64,000 nucleotides of DNA, taken from Bifidobacterium sp. (lineage in GTDB: Bacteria; Actinomycetota; Actinomycetes; Actinomycetales; Bifidobacteriaceae). Positions 14,817 to 21,328 of the stretch are shown here, in pieces. Below the pieces are notes generated by a model. The model saw nothing but the letters and a program-made list of their open reading frames with translations, had not been told where the DNA came from and made no database searches. Both the position numbers and the translations under genes were made by a program. The first letter of the stretch is position 1. Each line of letters starts with the position of its first letter. The stretch is taken from the NCBI GenBank assembly GCA_024104275.1, contig JAGGHK010000001.1, forward strand, positions 846,452-910,451, in the 5' to 3' direction.

Positions 14817-15000
14817 TCCCGTCCCCTTCCTCATAAACAGCAAGCCAAATCAAAGGCGCCAGCACCACGGCCGTCAGAAAAGCCACCAGGTTGCCCAGCG
14901 GGTGCATGCACGCCTGATGCGCGAGCATCCACCACCACGCCACGATCTCCACGGCCACGACTGCACCGGTCGCGAGCGCCGTTTTTGTTTTCCGTGTCAT
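14803..15000 (-). CDS. Small two-helix membrane protein, 65 aa
   Basis: Two hydrophobic segments (about 9-29 and 37-55) flank a short loop with His and Cys residues. The C-terminus is acidic (EEGDGNGGE). The basic N-terminus (MTRKTK) suggests it faces the cytoplasm. It overlaps the antirepressor stop by 4 nt. Its size resembles holins, but no endolysin is nearby, so that is not claimed. Confidence 0.6.
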   Translation of the reverse strand: MTRKTKTALATGAVVAVEIVAWWWMLAHQACMHPLGNLVAFLTAVVLAPLIWLAVYEEGDGNGGE

Positions 15001-15812
15001 GCAGCCAGCTCCTTCGTGTTTGCCATTGCCTCGAATTTCTGGTCTGAGAGTTTCCGGTGGATGAGCGCCAGGCCCTTGCCGGTGATCAGGATCTTCGGTG
15101 TGAAGTCGAAGGCGCTGCCGTCCCTGTGCGACCCGCGGCTCGCGTAGGGCTTTGTGACCAGATGCCCCTGATTGATGCGTGACTGGTCGGGTTTCAGACT
15201 GCCGTTCGCGGTCCTAAACACCCATTTCCATTCGCGCAGTAGTTCGAAGAGACGGTTCTGGCCCAGGTCGAAGCCCGCTCCGTGCAGCATCTTGGCCGCG
15301 TCCCCCACCGTGTATGCCTGTCCCTTCTCCACCAGATCGTCCGCGAGCGCCGCTTTTGGTTCGAGTTCCTTGACTTTCGCTTCGGCTGCTTGGCGGTCTT
15401 GTTCTGCTTTGTTGTAGTTGGTGATGAGGGTCATGAGGTTTTGCGGGTCGGACAGGAGTTTGACCACATCAATCTGCTTGCCGTAGCCTCCGGTCCTGCG
15501 GATGGTCGGGAGTACTTCATCGAAGATCCAGCTTTCGAACTCCTCCGCCTCGGGGAGTCTGGAAGAGGTTACGAGTCTGTAGAGGTCTCCTTCAGAAACG
15601 AAACGCGCCTTCTGCGTCCTACCCAGACTGTCGATGATGGGGTGGTAGAACGCCACCCCACGGCAATGGGACTTGATCGCGTTGTTGCTATCCGCGTATC
15701 CGAGAACCTCGGCTGCGTCCTTGGCACACACGCGGGGGTTCCCTTCAGAATCGAGAATCGCTCTTACTTGATGGCCCTTGAAGTCGAAGGGCTGTATACT
15801 TGTGGCAGACAT
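14997..15812 (-). CDS. Phage antirepressor (BRO-N plus KilAC)
   Basis: The 271-aa protein has an N-terminal BRO/Ant domain (about 8-110: VCAKDAAEVLGYADSNNAI..., VSEGDLYRLVTSSRLPEAE..., WIFDEVLPTIRR) and a C-terminal KilAC domain (about 150-260). Such proteins inactivate the repressor or bind DNA to promote lytic growth. It is the first gene of the long leftward array, so its expression should commit the element to replication. The ATG at 15812 follows GAAAGGACA. A stem-loop sits in its leader at 15838-15860. Confidence 0.87.
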   Translation of the reverse strand: MSATSIQPFDFKGHQVRAILDSEGNPRVCAKDAAEVLGYADSNNAIKSHCRGVAFYHPIIDSLGRTQKARFVSEGDLYRLVTSSRLPEAEEFESWIFDEVLPTIRRTGGYGKQIDVVKLLSDPQNLMTLITNYNKAEQDRQAAEAKVKELEPKAALADDLVEKGQAYTVGDAAKMLHGAGFDLGQNRLFELLREWKWVFRTANGSLKPDQSRINQGHLVTKPYASRGSHRDGSAFDFTPKILITGKGLALIHRKLSDQKFEAMANTKELAA

Positions 15813-15837
15813 TAGGTTTGTCCTTTCTATTTGTCTG

Positions 15838-15868
15838 CGCCGCAGGTTCGAGCTGCGGCGTTTTTCTT
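15838..15868 (+). terminator. Stem-loop with T-run between divergent genes
   Basis: CGCCGCAG (15838-15845) and CTGCGGCG (15853-15860) form a perfect 8-bp stem with a 7-nt loop, followed on the plus strand by TTTTTCTTT. It has the form of a rho-independent terminator or attenuator in the plus direction, yet it lies between two divergent genes. On the minus strand the same stem lies in the antirepressor leader. Confidence 0.65.
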
Positions 15869-15895
15869 TATCAAAGAATCAAAGAGGAGACGAGC

Positions 15896-16396
15896 ATGAA
15901 CATCATCCCCAGCATCATCAGCGGCGTAATCTCGATCGCGATCGCAGTCGTCGGATGGGTCATCACATGGCGTTCATCCGTACACCGTGAGGACATGATC
16001 AAGGCCGACGCCGTGGAAAAGGCCACGAAGCGCAGCGAGGACTTGGACAACATGGCCAAACAGGTGAAGGCGCTACAGGACCAGGCCGATGCGGCAAAAC
16101 GGCAGGCCGAACTGGCGGAACGGCGTTCGGACGTACCCGAATGGTCGCTGGAACAGGTGAAAAACCTGATGTACGCCCTGCACAACGGAAACGCGTTCAC
16201 GGCCAAGAACGTCCGTATAGAGTTCCCCGACACCGAGGAAGGAACACGCAAGTACGAGCTCGGTGACATCGACCCCGGTTCCTCACAGACGTTCATGTTC
16301 ATGGAAATGGGAATCTGGGGGCAACCCGACCAGGTGCAGGTCGTCTGGAGCGGGTCAGACGGCAAGGAACGGCATATCACGCTTCCCGTCTCGTGA
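15896..16396 (+). CDS. Membrane-anchored coiled-coil protein, 166 aa
   Basis: The ATG at 15896 follows AGAGGAGA. The product has one N-terminal transmembrane helix (about 4-24, IISGVISIAIAVVGWVITW), a charged coiled coil (about 30-75) and a C-terminal beta-rich domain (about 80-166) with NGNAFTAKNVRIEF and MGIWGQPDQVQV, resembling a small Ig-like fold. It is transcribed against the antirepressor and thus is not part of the lytic array. It may be expressed in the prophage state, but its function is unknown. Confidence 0.65.
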   Translation: MNIIPSIISGVISIAIAVVGWVITWRSSVHREDMIKADAVEKATKRSEDLDNMAKQVKALQDQADAAKRQAELAERRSDVPEWSLEQVKNLMYALHNGNAFTAKNVRIEFPDTEEGTRKYELGDIDPGSSQTFMFMEMGIWGQPDQVQVVWSGSDGKERHITLPVS

Positions 16397-16406
16397 ACGG
16401 AACGTC

Positions 16407-16652
16407 TCATCGCGTCGCCTCGCGGAGAAAATTCGCTAGCCGATCCGGATCGACCTCCTTGCGCATCGTCCATTCAACGATCGTGCGCCCATTGTCCGCA
16501 TATATCTTGACCGGCAGCCGCGCGAGCGCCCCCTTGGACAAATCGTTCACCGTCACGCCTTGTCCCAACAGTGCAGTCAGCTTCTTCAACAGCGACCTTG
16601 ACAACTCATGTATCTCAAGAGCCGCGTAATGAACCCCGTTATCCATTGTCAT
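16407..16652 (-). CDS. Hypothetical protein, 81 aa
   Basis: The protein is helical and soluble, with no named domain. Two starts are possible: 16652 or 16646 (MDNGVHYAALE), the latter 7 nt after AAGGGGA. It lies 18 nt downstream of the XRE gene on the same strand and converges with gene 15896-16396. It is probably co-transcribed with the XRE regulator. Confidence 0.55.
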   Translation of the reverse strand: MTMDNGVHYAALEIHELSRSLLKKLTALLGQGVTVNDLSKGALARLPVKIYADNGRTIVEWTMRKEVDPDRLANFLREATR

Positions 16653-16670
16653 TCCCCTTTCCGCGAGCGC

Positions 16671-16916
16671 CTAAGCAGCAAGACGCTGCTTAGAAGACAA
16701 TTCGCTAGGCAATGTCATCAGTCCCTCGAAATCAGTATCGAGAGCAGATGCAATGCGGTCAGCGATATCGACGTCAAACGTGATTTGTCCCTTCATCCGA
16801 CGCGACAACGCATATTGGGAGACACCCACCTGTTCGGCAAGCCAGCGTTGGGACTTGCCGACTGCTGCAAGCCTCATCCTGATGCCAGTGGTCAAAAGCT
16901 GTTGTGTTTTTTGCAT
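16671..16916 (-). CDS. XRE-type regulator of the immunity switch (Cro-like side)
   Basis: The 81-aa protein is one helix-turn-helix domain (SQRWLAEQVGVSQYALSRRMKG), followed by two helices and a short basic tail. It opposes the repressor gene across 83 nt that hold a perfect palindrome. The ATG at 16916 is only a few nt after the predicted transcription start and has no Shine-Dalgarno sequence, so the mRNA is probably leaderless. By position it is the Cro-like or lytic-side partner; this is inferred. Confidence 0.8.
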   Translation of the reverse strand: MQKTQQLLTTGIRMRLAAVGKSQRWLAEQVGVSQYALSRRMKGQITFDVDIADRIASALDTDFEGLMTLPSELSSKQRLAA

Positions 16917-16921
16917 ACTTA

Positions 16922-16943
16922 TATCTTAGCAAATGCTAAGATA
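16922..16943. promoter_or_regulatory. Perfect palindromic operator of the switch
   Basis: TATCTTAGCA (16922-16931) and TGCTAAGATA (16934-16943) form a perfect 10-bp inverted repeat with a 2-nt centre. It overlaps the -10 and spacer of the minus-strand promoter. A related half-site, TATGCTAATA, occurs at 16972-16981 near the opposing promoter. It probably binds one or both flanking XRE proteins. Confidence 0.75.
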
Positions 16944-16950
16944 GTGTCAA
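16923..16950 (-). promoter_or_regulatory. Minus-strand promoter of the XRE gene
   Basis: A consensus TTGACA (16950-16945 on the minus strand), 16 nt, then TAAGAT (16928-16923). The spacer and -10 are made of the palindromic operator, so occupancy would shut it off. Transcription would start almost at the ATG at 16916. Confidence 0.65.
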
Positions 16951-16964
16951 CACACAACACGCCG

Positions 16965-16992
16965 TTGCGCTTATGCTAATATTGAGTATCAT
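16965..16992 (+). promoter_or_regulatory. Plus-strand promoter of the repressor gene
   Basis: TTGCGC (16965-16970), 16 nt, then TATCAT (16987-16992). The ATG of the repressor is 7 nt further (17000) with no ribosome site, which points to a leaderless transcript, as known for lambda cI. The assignment is by sequence similarity only. Confidence 0.5.
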
Positions 16993-16999
16993 TAAAAAC

Positions 17000-17416
17000 A
17001 TGGTTAGCAAAAAAGAATTCAGACCTTTATCACCATTCGCTACCGCCTTTGCCGTCGAATACAAAAGCTGGATGCGCGGCCATGACGTAACCTTGCAAGC
17101 TCTCGCCGACCACCTTGGCCGGACTGCGCCTTACGTACAAGAACGAGTCAGCGGAAAACGAGCATTAGACACCTTAGATATCGATGCGCTCGCCGAACTG
17201 ACGAACATACAACCACGCGACCTAATGATTGAACTATCCAAACGAACAAAGCAAACCATGTTCCAAGAAGAGCAAGCGGCGCTCGCCGACAAGGATGCAC
17301 GTATCGCCCGCACGATGGCCAAGATCAACGACCCGAAGCAGCGCATGGAACTCGCGGCCTACCACGATGAGAACAAAGAGAAAGGGATGGACCCGTTCTA
17401 TGGTTCCAAGGACTAA
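17000..17416 (+). CDS. CI/ImmR-like repressor with HTH
   Basis: The 138-aa protein carries an XRE-type helix-turn-helix in its first half (VTLQALADHLGRTAPYVQERVSGKRALDTLDIDALAEL) and a charged helical C-terminal part. It lacks a LexA-like self-cleavage domain. The next gene encodes an ImmA/IrrE protease, so inactivation is probably by that protease, as in ICEBs1 ImmR/ImmA. The ATG at 17000 is preferred over 16973. Its 3' end overlaps the protease gene by 17 nt. It should keep the element dormant. Confidence 0.8.
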   Translation: MVSKKEFRPLSPFATAFAVEYKSWMRGHDVTLQALADHLGRTAPYVQERVSGKRALDTLDIDALAELTNIQPRDLMIELSKRTKQTMFQEEQAALADKDARIARTMAKINDPKQRMELAAYHDENKEKGMDPFYGSKD

Positions 17417-17834
17417 CCTCGCAGCGTTGCGGGGAATGGGCTACGGCCGGATGCGCCGGTGGACGGACGAACACTGCGACGTGGCCGTGTCCAGCGCCAT
17501 GCTGCCGGAGGGATACGACGGCTATTACGACGAACGCGAGCGCTCCATCGTCATCGATTGGAGGCTCACGTACAGCCAGAAGCGGTGCGCCTTCGTCCAC
17601 GAGCTGGTGCATTGGAGCCATGGCGACTGCACCTGCAAGGGCTGGCTTGGCAGGAAATGCGAGAGGAGGACACGCCGGGAGACGGCCCGCATACTGATCG
17701 GCATGACGGAGTACGAGACCGCCGAGAACCTTTACGACGGCGACGTATCGCACATCGCCGAATGCCTCGACGTCACCGGCGACGTGGTGCGCGACTATCA
17801 GAATCTTGTGCTGTCGGTGGCGATGTTGCGATAG
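17400..17834 (+). CDS. ImmA/IrrE-family metallopeptidase
   Basis: The 144-aa protein contains the zinc protease motif HELVH (67-71) and surrounding sequence (SIVIDWRLTYSQKRCAFVHELVHWSHGD) typical of ImmA/IrrE peptidases, with a third ligand expected in the downstream helix. In ICEs and prophages this enzyme cleaves the paired repressor after DNA damage or a signal and so triggers excision. It overlaps the repressor gene, which fits a two-gene immunity operon. Start 17400 was chosen for that coupling. 17436 (MGYGRM) is possible. Confidence 0.87.
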   Translation: MVPRTNLAALRGMGYGRMRRWTDEHCDVAVSSAMLPEGYDGYYDERERSIVIDWRLTYSQKRCAFVHELVHWSHGDCTCKGWLGRKCERRTRRETARILIGMTEYETAENLYDGDVSHIAECLDVTGDVVRDYQNLVLSVAMLR

Positions 17835-17871
17835 ACTCGGCTTGTTGGACATTGTCGTTTAAGGAGCAGAG

Positions 17872-18570
17872 ATGAAGAAGAATCGAGAGGACAAAGCGAG
17901 CGCCGGGACGATCCGGTTAAGCCCATGGCAACTCGCTGCCATCGTCATCGCAGCCGTGTTGGCCGCCTCTATAGTCACCGGTCTTGTGGTTTCGCATGCC
18001 GTCTCCCCGCAACCTGCGGAACTCGCTCAAACCGATACGAGCGAGTCGATACCCAAGCGAGAACCGAAGAAACCTGCTGTGCAACAGAAGAGAAACAATC
18101 ACGGGAACCTCGTCAAGCATGTGGGAGATGTCTCCGCTACCTGTGCGAGCGAAGGATCCTGTGCGAAGGGCGACTATCTGACGGCCATGAAGGTCACCGC
18201 GATCACGCCGGACGTCCAATGCCCCGGCGACGGCACGCCTGACCCCATGGGAATACTGCAGGACCGGAGCAAACCCAGAAACGGGCATCTCGTCGCCTTC
18301 GACGTGGAAGTGACCACCAAGCCCGACAGCACAGGGCGCAACACCTTCCACGACGGCCCATGGACCTACTACAACGCGGACGGCAGCCAGTGGAACGGCA
18401 ATCCGGAACGCCTCGGCTCCGGATGCTTCCCGCAGGACCAGATGCTTCCGCAGTTCGTCTCGCCCGGATCCAGCGCCAAGGGAAAGATCATCTTCGACCT
18501 GCCCTCCATCGACGGCTCCCTCGCCCTGAACAGCGGAAACGGCGGCTGGGAGTACCCATTGAGCAAGTGA
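17872..18570 (+). CDS. Membrane-anchored extracellular protein, 232 aa
   Basis: A short basic cytoplasmic end is followed by one transmembrane helix (about 19-42, LAAIVIAAVLAASIVTGLVV), a Pro/Lys-rich stalk and a globular part (about 85-232) with four Cys and a beta-rich DUF4352-like look (GHLVAFDVEVTTKPDS..., VSPGSSAKGKIIFDLP). It follows the protease gene by 37 nt and is probably expressed from the prophage. An outward-facing anchored protein next to immunity genes could act in superinfection exclusion; this is inference. Confidence 0.65.
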   Translation: MKKNREDKASAGTIRLSPWQLAAIVIAAVLAASIVTGLVVSHAVSPQPAELAQTDTSESIPKREPKKPAVQQKRNNHGNLVKHVGDVSATCASEGSCAKGDYLTAMKVTAITPDVQCPGDGTPDPMGILQDRSKPRNGHLVAFDVEVTTKPDSTGRNTFHDGPWTYYNADGSQWNGNPERLGSGCFPQDQMLPQFVSPGSSAKGKIIFDLPSIDGSLALNSGNGGWEYPLSK

Positions 18571-18590
18571 CTTGCTGATTACATGGTTTT

Positions 18591-18619
18591 GCCCCGCACG
18601 GTTTTGTATCGTGCGGGGC
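18591..18619. terminator. Hairpin between convergent genes
   Basis: GCCCCGCACG (18591-18600) and CGTGCGGGGC (18610-18619) form a perfect 10-bp stem between the convergent genes ending at 18570 and 18637. No T-run follows on either strand, so bidirectional termination is plausible but unproven. The same TTGCCCCGCACGG core recurs in the terminator at 19894-19928. Confidence 0.5.
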
Positions 18620-18636
18620 AGACGCGTTCCAGTGTC

Positions 18637-18960
18637 TTATTCCCCCGTGGGCCATTCCCTGTGGAAGCGTCCGGTGCGGAGCTCCTCGTGGGTGCAGATG
18701 CGCTGGAGGGTCACCGACCGTCTCGGGTTGAGGGGCGAATAGAGCACGAGCACGTCGTCGGCCAAGTGGAATTCCATGCACCCGTTGTAGAGCCCGCCCG
18801 GATTGTCGAGCGAATGGGGGCCGTACCCGTCGGGCACCCTCCCGTCAACGGCGAGGCATTCCGTGAGCAGGCCGCGCAGTTCGACGGCGAGCGTCCTGTC
18901 GTGCCTCATGAGCCTGCGCAAATCGGCTTCGAAGTCACCTGCCGCTCGGAGCGTGGGCAT
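18637..18960 (-). CDS. YafQ/RelE-family toxin
   Basis: The 107-aa protein shows the RelE-superfamily pattern of the YafQ branch: DFEADLRRLMRHDRTLAVELRGLL at the start, then MEFHLADDVLVLYSPLNPRRSVTLQRICTHEEL, where the TH-E element matches YafQ-type C-termini. These enzymes cut mRNA on ribosomes. The gene overlaps the antitoxin gene by 26 nt, which couples the two. It is the second toxin of this superfamily on the element. Confidence 0.78.
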   Translation of the reverse strand: MPTLRAAGDFEADLRRLMRHDRTLAVELRGLLTECLAVDGRVPDGYGPHSLDNPGGLYNGCMEFHLADDVLVLYSPLNPRRSVTLQRICTHEELRTGRFHREWPTGE

Positions 18961-19222
18961 CGGGAGCCTCCTCGTCGAGCATACGGTCGAACCACGCCTT
19001 CGTCTCCTCGGGCGTATGAAGTACGGTATCGCCGGGCAGCGGGTGTTCGGCGCGCCAGTCGGACTGCTCCGGCGTCAACGCCCCCCCGGTTTTCTCAGCG
19101 GCCAAGACCTCGATGTACATGTTGAGGTCTCTGACCAGCGTGCTGCCGTTGTCCCTCGCCTTCTGATCGGCGAGATGGTATTGCTCGTCGTCAACGGGCA
19201 GGTTGATGGTCACCGTGGCCAT
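18935..19222 (-). CDS. RelB/DinJ-family antitoxin
   Basis: The 95-aa protein opens MATVTINLPVDDEQYHLADQ and has KARDNGSTLVRDLNMYI, closely parallel to the antitoxin at 1550-1780. The C-terminal part carries an acidic toxin-binding region (FDRMLDEEAPDAH). CAAAGGAGG lies upstream of the ATG at 19222. It should dimerise by a ribbon-helix-helix, repress its own promoter and neutralise the YafQ-like toxin. Confidence 0.8.
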   Translation of the reverse strand: MATVTINLPVDDEQYHLADQKARDNGSTLVRDLNMYIEVLAAEKTGGALTPEQSDWRAEHPLPGDTVLHTPEETKAWFDRMLDEEAPDAHAPSGR

Positions 19223-19265
19223 ATTGTGCCTCCTTTGTTCCGTTTGGCACCATTCTATACTTCCT

Positions 19266-19469
19266 TCACGCCTTGCGTCGCTTTTCGGCCTTGGGCCTTC
19301 CGCCGTGACCTGGGCGCTTGGCGTTCCACCGGTCTATGGTGTCCTGCTTCCAGCCGCGCGTGCGGCCTGTCCATGCGTCGGGCTCGGGCAGGCTGAGTTT
19401 GGCCACGGTGGCCGTGGTCACGTCCAGCCTTTCGGCGACTTCGGTGAGGCTGAGGTAGCGTTCGGCCAT
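19266..19469 (-). CDS. Excisionase-like helix-turn-helix protein, 67 aa
   Basis: From the ATG at 19469 the protein reads MAERYLSLTEVAERLDVTTATVAKL, the MerR/AlpA-type winged helix found in phage excisionases, and ends in a very basic tail (RPKAEKRRKA). It probably binds the attachment region to direct excision, although it lies far from the integrase gene. The frame continues to 19598 but only as an out-of-phase reading of the small membrane gene upstream. Confidence 0.7.
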   Translation of the reverse strand: MAERYLSLTEVAERLDVTTATVAKLSLPEPDAWTGRTRGWKQDTIDRWNAKRPGHGGRPKAEKRRKA

Positions 19470-19621
19470 CACTCCCCCTTGGTAAGGGCGAGGTCGAGAG
19501 CGAGTACTCCGGCGGCGAGGCCGAACAGGCCTCCGGCCCAGGGCACGCTGCCGAATGTGAGGCCGAGGCCGACGATGCCGCTGGCGAGCGCGAGCCATCC
19601 TTTTGCTTTTCTTTGGTTCAT
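19469..19621 (-). CDS. Small membrane protein, 50 aa
   Basis: The frame MNQRKAKGWLALASG...LTKGE encodes two hydrophobic Gly/Leu-rich helices separated by PWAGG, with a basic start. Its stop overlaps the start of the excisionase-like gene (ATGA form), supporting translation. Another in-frame ATG lies at 19630. It is unrecognised. Confidence 0.55.
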   Translation of the reverse strand: MNQRKAKGWLALASGIVGLGLTFGSVPWAGGLFGLAAGVLALDLALTKGE

Positions 19622-19655
19622 ATGTTTCATGTTACCCGTTGTAGGATTGGTGTGG

Positions 19656-19692
19656 GGCGGGTTCCGGATTCCAGGTCTATTCGGAACCCGCC
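19656..19692. terminator. Stem-loop between two small genes
   Basis: GGCGGGTTCCG (19656-19666) and CGGAACCCGCC (19682-19692) form a perfect 11-bp stem with a 15-nt loop. It lies just after the stop of the 31-aa gene on the minus strand. The T-rich side (CTTGTTTATTT) is on the plus strand, so its polarity is unclear. Confidence 0.5.
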
Positions 19693-19697
19693 CTTGT

Positions 19698-19793
19698 TTA
19701 TTTCTGGTGGGTGATGTCGTGCATGAGCACCATCACTGCGCAGGCCGCGGTTATCAGCGAGCCTATGGCCTGTATCCAATCCGTGGGTTTCAT
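19698..19793 (-). CDS. Tiny single-pass membrane protein, 31 aa
   Basis: The frame MKPTDWIQAIGS... encodes one hydrophobic helix (LITAACAVMVLM) and a short His-containing tail (HDITHQK). The ATG at 19793 is preceded by AAGGAAAGGGGG, a strong ribosome site, and a promoter-like pair lies at 19824-19851. The layout resembles other tiny membrane genes of the element. The function is unknown. Confidence 0.6.
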   Translation of the reverse strand: MKPTDWIQAIGSLITAACAVMVLMHDITHQK

Positions 19794-19823
19794 GTTCGCC
19801 CCCTTTCCTTGCTGACATTTATT

Positions 19824-19851
19824 ATTCTAGCACAGCTAGACAATTAATCAA
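19824..19851 (-). promoter_or_regulatory. Promoter-like pair for the 31-aa gene
   Basis: On the minus strand TTGATT (19851-19846), 16 nt, then TAGAAT (19829-19824). The spacer ends in a short inverted repeat CTAG-N5-CTAG that could bind a regulator. Confidence 0.5.
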
Positions 19852-19887
19852 GCCCGGGGCACGGTAAAAGAAAATCTTCACAATCAC

Positions 19888-19928
19888 AAAAAACTTGCCC
19901 CGCACGGCGTATAACCGTGCAGGGCAAG
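19888..19928 (-). terminator. Terminator of the PIN operon
   Basis: On the minus strand CTTGCCCTGCACGG (19928-19915) pairs with CCGTGCGGGGCAAG (19907-19894) with one G-T wobble, followed by TTTTTT (19893-19888). It lies 60 nt after the PIN-domain gene stop. Confidence 0.88.
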
Positions 19929-19988
19929 CCTGCATTCAATTCTACTTCCTTGACCTTCCGCGATATTCGGCCAAACCCAATGGCCCCG

Positions 19989-20531
19989 CTAATCTAGGCC
20001 CAAAGGCAAAACTATTGGCCTTTCCGGCGGCTCCAACGCGACGATACCGATCCCGCCACTGTCATTGGCAGCATTAACCTTCCGCATGAATTCCGTGTCC
20101 CAGGTATAGATGGCATCGGCATGGCAGTACTTGGCGGCAGATAGGATGGCGGCGTCACCAGGACGTATGTTTTGGACGCACCGGTTCTCGTTAAACCATT
20201 CGGCCGCCTTACCTGTCAAATCCACCATCATAAGCTCGGAATTCTTGCACCATTGCATAACCAGTTGTTTCTTTCTGCGGAATTCACGCTCGACTGGATT
20301 AATCCCCGCCCTCAGGACATGGTCGGTTGACAACTCGATGAGTGCCGGTGCCGGTAGGAGGAGTTCCAGCTTACCGGCCAACGCGTCGTCCACAAGACCA
20401 TTGGATCGGGGAAGACGCTCGTTCGCCTGCCCGTCGGTGGCGCCAAGGGCTATGTCGAGGAGCACACAGGTGTCGACCACCGCGCGCTCCGGATAGCGAG
20501 GCCCGTTCTCCCCATCAGTGTCGGCCGTCAT
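19989..20531 (-). CDS. PIN-domain ribonuclease-like protein
   Basis: The 180-aa protein has the PIN acidic tetrad: Asp20 in AVVDTCVLLD, Glu66 in ALIELS, Asp126 in RPGDAAILSAAKYCHADAIYT and Asp145 in TWDTEF. PIN proteins cut single-stranded RNA with metal ions, often as VapC toxins. This one is longer than VapC (about 130-140 aa) and has no short antitoxin upstream. Instead its ATG overlaps the stop of a 266-aa unknown gene by 4 nt. The pair ends in its own terminator at the element's right edge, like accessory defence or addiction cargo. Confidence 0.78.
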   Translation of the reverse strand: MTADTDGENGPRYPERAVVDTCVLLDIALGATDGQANERLPRSNGLVDDALAGKLELLLPAPALIELSTDHVLRAGINPVEREFRRKKQLVMQWCKNSELMMVDLTGKAAEWFNENRCVQNIRPGDAAILSAAKYCHADAIYTWDTEFMRKVNAANDSGGIGIVALEPPERPIVLPLGLD

Positions 20532-21328
20532 TGGTGCTGCTCCTTTTTGATTGCGCCATCCCTAAGGTCCCGGATGATGCTTACGGAGTCCACACCTGCC
20601 GGCAGATCCATGGCCAATATGCCTTCAAGGTCCTTGGCTGTCACCAATGGGTGATGCCGGTTCTCAACAGGGGCAATATCCTCGGCATCAATTTCAGACG
20701 GCTTTCCAAGACCTTCAGGGGAACGGACGAATCCCCGTACATCCACTTCGGTTCCGGGCGTGAGAGCCTTCACATCCGCATCAAGCTCATGCCCGAAGCG
20801 AACCTCTATGCGTTGGTCTGTCACCCTGTCCACAAGCCCCAAACTCCTGTGTGTGGGTTGGAGGATGATCTTGTCGACGACACCGTTGACATGCCCGAAT
20901 GAACGACGCGCAGCCTTGATGGTGATGGCTCTGACCTCATCCTGCAATCCGGAAACGACCTCCGGACTGAAACTGCCTTCATGCTCGCCTATGCCGAGTT
21001 TCAATGTGGAACCGGTCCTCGACACTATATGTGTCATCCGATCGATGATTCCCTGGAAGTCCTCCACGTCTTCACTACTATGCAGGTCCGTGGAGGCAAG
21101 GCTTGTTATACGGTCAAGGACCTCAGCCGATTCCCTCGAGTTATCGTCCTCGACCACCGGACTTGCCGCGAAGTCGATGCTGGCAAGACGCGCGTCCGCC
21201 ATCCGCCAATCGGATGCCTGTGCGGCATCAAGCATCTGCTCGAATACCTTCGCCGCATCACTGAACGCCTTTACTGACACCAGTTCCGGAGCGCACTCCA
21301 GACTGAACGAGAATCGTGATGATTCCAT
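20528..21328 (-). CDS. Uncharacterised partner of the PIN protein, 266 aa
   Basis: I do not recognise a named family. Residues 1-120 are helical and acidic. Residues about 140-220 look like a small beta-barrel: VNGVVDKIILQPTHRSLGLVDRVTDQRIEVRFG, followed by LTPGTEVDVRGFVR, compatible with an OB-like fold. The C-terminus has charged helices. The strong ribosome site GAGAGGAGG precedes the ATG at 21328. The 4-nt overlap with the PIN gene shows they are made together, so it may be the antitoxin, a sensor or a target-binding subunit; this is inference. Confidence 0.65.
   Translation of the reverse strand: MESSRFSFSLECAPELVSVKAFSDAAKVFEQMLDAAQASDWRMADARLASIDFAASPVVEDDNSRESAEVLDRITSLASTDLHSSEDVEDFQGIIDRMTHIVSRTGSTLKLGIGEHEGSFSPEVVSGLQDEVRAITIKAARRSFGHVNGVVDKIILQPTHRSLGLVDRVTDQRIEVRFGHELDADVKALTPGTEVDVRGFVRSPEGLGKPSEIDAEDIAPVENRHHPLVTAKDLEGILAMDLPAGVDSVSIIRDLRDGAIKKEQHQ

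Noticed and set aside
14803-15000. Holin assignment for the two-helix membrane protein
   Set aside because: Its size fits, but there is no endolysin nearby and it sits in the early replication array.
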